Source: Actinomycetes bacterium (GTDB lineage: Bacteria; Actinomycetota; Thermoleophilia; BMS3ABIN01). From it: a stretch of 7,747 nt of DNA. Under the pieces are notes generated by a model. The model saw nothing but the letters and a program-made list of their open reading frames with translations. It had not been told where the DNA came from and did not search any database. Positions 5,547 to 7,747 of this stretch are shown piece after piece. A program made the position numbers and the translations under genes. Within the stretch, counting starts at the first letter, position 1. Each line of letters starts with the position of its first letter. The stretch covers positions 1 to 7,747 of the forward strand of contig JAJYIN010000100.1 of NCBI GenBank assembly GCA_021790075.1, written 5' to 3'.

Positions 5547-5917
5547 TATCTTATCTGATAGCTTGCATCACCTCGGGTGTCAACCTCGATCTGGATGGGA
5601 TATACATTCTGCTCAACTTCAGAGTGTGAAGCGGAAGAGATCTTGACTACATCAATGACAGGCAGTTTGAGTTGTTGAGCGGCTTCTTCGTCAACACAGG
5701 TACCGGTCGCACCTGAGTCGATCAGCGCCAGGCCGGACACAGGCTGAGGCAGCTCGCCGCCATCCTGAAGAACCTGAGCGGCTATCTGCTGCCCAACACT
5801 TACGGTGGCTTGTACGACCGGTCCGCGCTGACTGAGGACTGCCTGGGGCGGAAGGCTGACCTTGCTGCCGTCGGGAAGCTCGCCCTCGCCACCGAGCTGG
5901 ATATTAACGATGGGCAC
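5456..5917 (-). pseudogene. Retropepsin-like aspartic protease domain protein, 3'-truncated
   Basis: This is a bacterial single-domain protein of the retroviral-type aspartyl protease fold. The active-site motif LALIDSGATGTCVD is clear, with the catalytic Asp encoded at 5717-5719. The start is taken at GTG 5917, giving VPIVNIQLG, the usual opening of this family. The open frame itself extends to a TTG at 5950. Family-like sequence runs to about YPIQIEV (5582). Beyond that the frame reads through unrelated DNA and the IS3 tail (QIRYGKWTPLS...) to a stop at 5456. The expected C-terminal half, with the second glycine-rich strand and the GRD-type motif, is missing. The gene overlaps the DUF5678-like frame by 14 bases, so the two were once an operon. 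The remaining 112 residues are unlikely to fold as a working dimer. Confidence 0.75.
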
Positions 5918-6107
5918 CGAGAAGCCCCAGTGTGAGAGCCGGAATCGCAACCTCCACTGGATCCGGGCTGACAGGCCGGATCAAGTATGAATCCAGTCCA
6001 TACTTGGACGCTGCCACTGTGAGTGCTTCGTCTGGAGTGGGAAAGAAGCCGACGACATCCGTACCCTTTATGAGCACAAACTGCCCGAGATGACTCTTTG
6101 ATATCCA
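5904..6107 (-). pseudogene. DUF5678-like small protein, 5'-truncated
   Basis: These are the last 67 codons of a small protein that commonly precedes the retropepsin-like gene in bacterial genomes. The recognisable core is SHLGQFVLIKGTDVVGFFPTPDEAL, followed by YGLDSYLIRPV. It resembles the DUF5678 pattern of a short beta-rich domain with no known role. The stop is TAA at 5904-5906. Going upstream, family-like sequence ends at Trp (6105-6107), where the start of an hsdM fragment begins on the other strand. The frame stays open to an ATG at 6281, but that extension is antisense hsdM and would be a chance fusion. The true start is lost. The family name is from memory of the sequence pattern. Confidence 0.65.
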
Positions 6108-6110
6108 AGA

Positions 6111-6293
6111 TTGACCCCAACCTCCATCATCCAAAAACTCTGGAATTACTGCAGCGTCCTCCGCGACGACGGGATGAGCGACGGCGATTACGTCGCGCAG
6201 CTCACCTATCTGCTCTTCCTTAAGACGGCGGACGAGCGCATGCGCAGGGCATCGTTGCGGATAGCTTTTGCTATTCCTCAAAGCTTCAATTAG
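6111..6293 (+). pseudogene. hsdM: Type I DNA methyltransferase M subunit, N-terminal fragment
   Basis: The first 45 or so codons of an HsdM subunit, the N6-adenine methyltransferase of type I systems. The sequence (M)TPTSIIQKLWNYCSVLRDDGM ... DYVAQLTYLLFLKTADERM is the N-terminal helical domain that contacts HsdS and DNA. The first codon is TTG, lying right at the junction with the DUF5678-like gene, and no Shine-Dalgarno precedes it. Likeness to hsdM stops near 6248. The frame then reads ASLRIAFAIPQSFN and ends at TAG-region stop 6291-6293. The methyltransferase motifs (NPPF/Y, SAM site) are all absent. By hand count it matches the second hsdM at 7609 in about 112 of 135 bases and 34 of 45 residues, so it is a diverged relative and not a fresh copy. 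Confidence 0.85.
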
Positions 6294-6353
6294 CCGCTAG
6301 TATGACTTTCAATTAGCCGGCGATATAACTTTCATTTGGACGATAGTAAATGT
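6285..6353 (+). repeat. Three degenerate 23-nt tandem repeats before the ATPase gene
   Basis: Units begin at 6285, 6308 and 6331, each 23 bases. The first two share the core TTCAATTAGCCG and end in ACT, agreeing at 18 of 23 positions. The third starts TTCATTTGGACG and agrees with the first at 15 of 23. The last unit contains the ATG at 6350. They may be operator iterons for the ATPase gene or the multi-repeat terminus of a lost IS21-type element. No convincing promoter is seen between 6250 and 6350. Confidence 0.75.
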
Positions 6354-7612
6354 TACAATCGGCCGATATGAAGGAAGCTAAGATAATTCCACGCTACATA
6401 CTTCCAAAGCTGCGGGCGGCCTTGAAAGATACCCCGGCTGTCCTGATTCATGGTCCCCGGCAAAGCGGTAAGAGCACGCTGGCCCAGATCATTGGTGAAG
6501 AGAAAGGATACCAGTACTTTACTTTTGATGATCTTGGCGTACTCTCTGCGGCGAGGGAAGATCCTATTGGCTTTGTCGCCGATTTGCCGGGCAAAGCCAT
6601 CCTTGATGAAGCACAGAAGGCGCCGGAACTGTTTTCTTCCCTGAAAATGGCGATCGATCGGGATAGGCGCCCCGGCAGATTCATTCTCACCGGTTCAGCA
6701 AACGTATTATTTGTGCCCAAACTGGCCGATTCCCTGGCCGGGCGGATGGAAATTATCCCCCTTTTTCCGCTGGCGCAATGCGAGCTGGAAGCTGCCAAGC
6801 CGCTATTTCTGAATAGCCTGTTTGCCGGAAAAATTATAAAACGCCGGTCCAAGAGGCTGGGTAGAGAATTGATCGAGCGTGTCCTTAGGGGTGGATATCC
6901 GGTGCCTGTGAGAAGAGCCACATGGCCACGCCGGCGTGATTGGTACCGCGATTACGCGAATAGTTTAATCCAGCGGGACATCCGCGATCTTTCGCGGCTA
7001 AGCACTTTTGATGCCTTGCCGAAGTTACTCGCGCTGGCTGCCGGCCAGACTGCCCGGTTACAAAATCTAAGCGAATTATCCGGGCCCTTCGAACTTAGCC
7101 GGCCGACGATACGGCATTACTTGAATTTGCTTGAGAAAATCTTCGTTCTCGATTTCCTGCAGGCATGGCACAGCAACCAAATAAAAAGGTTGATCAAATC
7201 CGCCAAGCTGCACCTGGGTGACACCGGGCTGGCCGGCGCCCTTTTGGGACTAACGGTGGACGACGTCGTTGAAAATCGGACTCTTTTCGGCCAGTTGCTG
7301 GAAACTTTCGTTTATAACGAATTAAAACGGCAGGCAAGTTGGGAAGAGGAACCTTTTTCTTTTTACCATTTTCGTGATAAAGACAAATACGAAGTTGATC
7401 TTGTAATTCAACGTGGCCTGCGATCGGTAGGCATCGAGGTCAAAGCAGCGGCAACCGTCACCGAGAAAGACTTTCGCGGCCTCAAGCGGTTGAGGAAACT
7501 CCTGGGGGAAAAATTTGCCGGCGGCATAGTGTTGTATGATGGCGAACATTCTTTGTCTTTTGGCGATCAGCTTCAGGCAGTACCAATGAACGCCATATGG
7601 AGTAATCAGTGA
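6350..7612 (+). CDS. AAA_14/DUF4143 family ATPase
   Basis: A 420-residue predicted P-loop ATPase of the AAA_14/DUF4143 type, widespread and often mobile in bacteria and archaea; its cellular role is not established. Walker A GPRQSGKST is at 35-43, Walker B AILDEAQ at 83-89 and the sensor-like FILTGSAN at 111-118. The DUF4143 half has SLIQRDIRDLSRL (205-217), a winged-helix-like LSRPTIRHYLNLLEKIFV (249-266) and LHLGDTGLAGALLG. A PD-(D/E)xK-like element closes the protein, with Glu348-Asp350 in YEVDLVI and Glu363-x-Lys365 in GIEVKAA. The gene appears intact. An ATG at 6368 is an alternative start; neither start has a strong Shine-Dalgarno. Its TGA overlaps the GTG of the next hsdM (GTGA), giving tight coupling. 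It sits exactly between two hsdM starts. Confidence 0.9.
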   Translation: MLQSADMKEAKIIPRYILPKLRAALKDTPAVLIHGPRQSGKSTLAQIIGEEKGYQYFTFDDLGVLSAAREDPIGFVADLPGKAILDEAQKAPELFSSLKMAIDRDRRPGRFILTGSANVLFVPKLADSLAGRMEIIPLFPLAQCELEAAKPLFLNSLFAGKIIKRRSKRLGRELIERVLRGGYPVPVRRATWPRRRDWYRDYANSLIQRDIRDLSRLSTFDALPKLLALAAGQTARLQNLSELSGPFELSRPTIRHYLNLLEKIFVLDFLQAWHSNQIKRLIKSAKLHLGDTGLAGALLGLTVDDVVENRTLFGQLLETFVYNELKRQASWEEEPFSFYHFRDKDKYEVDLVIQRGLRSVGIEVKAAATVTEKDFRGLKRLRKLLGEKFAGGIVLYDGEHSLSFGDQLQAVPMNAIWSNQ

Positions 7613-7747
7613 ACCCCGCCTCCATCGTCCAAAAACTCTGGAACTACTGTAACGTCCTCCGCGACGATGGTATGGGCTATGGCGATTATGTGGAGCAGCT
7701 CACATATCTGCTGTTTCTCAAAATGGCGGACGAGCGCACGCGCAAGC
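7609..7747 (+). CDS. hsdM: Type I DNA methyltransferase M subunit, 5' part (continues beyond window)
   Basis: This is the start of an HsdM methyltransferase subunit, reading (M)NPASIVQKLWNYCNVLRDDGM ... DYVEQLTYLLFLKMADERTRK. The first 46 codons fall in the window. This is the N-terminal helical domain; the catalytic SAM-binding part would follow. The start is GTG at 7609, supported by GGAG (7599-7602) with a 6-base spacer and by the alignment with the fragment at 6111. The start overlaps the ATPase stop by four bases (GTGA), so the two are probably co-transcribed. Whether the gene is complete, and whether hsdS and an intact hsdR follow, lies outside the window. Confidence 0.9.
   Translation, partial: MNPASIVQKLWNYCNVLRDDGMGYGDYVEQLTYLLFLKMADERTRK

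Noticed and set aside
5392..5646. An 84-codon + strand frame over the IS tail and protease gene.
   Set aside because: It covers the transposase end, non-coding IS tail and antisense protease sequence in a different frame and resembles no protein.
6108..6281. N-terminal extension of the DUF5678-like frame to an ATG at 6281.
   Set aside because: It is the antisense of the hsdM fragment and has no likeness to the family; a chance fusion.
1..7747. CRISPR arrays, tRNA and rRNA genes.
   Set aside because: No spaced repeat array was seen; the only tandem repeats are the 11-bp and 23-nt units, which lack spacers. No cloverleaf or rRNA-like sequence was recognised by eye.

Overview
The window looks like accessory DNA from an uncultivated, fairly GC-rich bacterium. 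Clear Shine-Dalgarno motifs and a lipoprotein signal peptide argue for Bacteria. The first gene belongs to a permease family common in Actinobacteria, and the RES/Xre pair is of the mycobacterial MbcTA type. An actinobacterial or Chloroflexi-like host is possible, but the sequence does not settle it.

Layout. (1) 1-1106, + strand: the C-terminal part of a multi-spanning ABC-2 exporter permease. (2) 1134-1511, - strand: a small Gly/His/Cys-rich protein of unknown function, convergent with the permease. Its probable 5' leader (1542-1596) can fold into a long hairpin containing a second Shine-Dalgarno-like copy. (3) 1637-2671, + strand: a type II toxin-antitoxin operon with a promoter/operator palindrome, an Xre/MbcA-type antitoxin and a RES toxin. 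A 16-codon ORF lies between the two genes and is a diverged copy of the toxin's own start. (4) 2771-3385, - strand: a Pro/Ala-rich lipoprotein with an unrecognised C-terminal domain. (5) 3568-4296, + strand: a second toxin-antitoxin operon (Phd/YefM antitoxin plus PIN/VapC toxin) preceded by two back-to-back 11-bp palindromic operator units. (6) 4403-6350: a wreck of a type I restriction locus. An hsdR gene is cut after its Walker A region and joined to the end of an IS3-family transposase. Then come, on the - strand, a retropepsin-like protease gene missing its 3' part and a DUF5678-like gene missing its 5' part. A fragment of the first 45 or so codons of hsdM follows. (7) 6285-6353: three degenerate 23-nt tandem repeats. 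(8) 6350-7747, + strand: an intact AAA_14/DUF4143 ATPase whose stop codon overlaps the start of a second hsdM, which runs off the window.

The two toxin-antitoxin operons look intact and each carries its own operator. The restriction genes in between are broken and mosaic, with at least four sequence junctions in about 1.1 kb. Only the second hsdM could still be functional. The observations most worth a second look are the toxin-start mimic between antitoxin and toxin, the leader hairpin of the metal-binding-like protein, the ATPase flanked by two divergent hsdM starts, and the 23-nt repeats before the ATPase.
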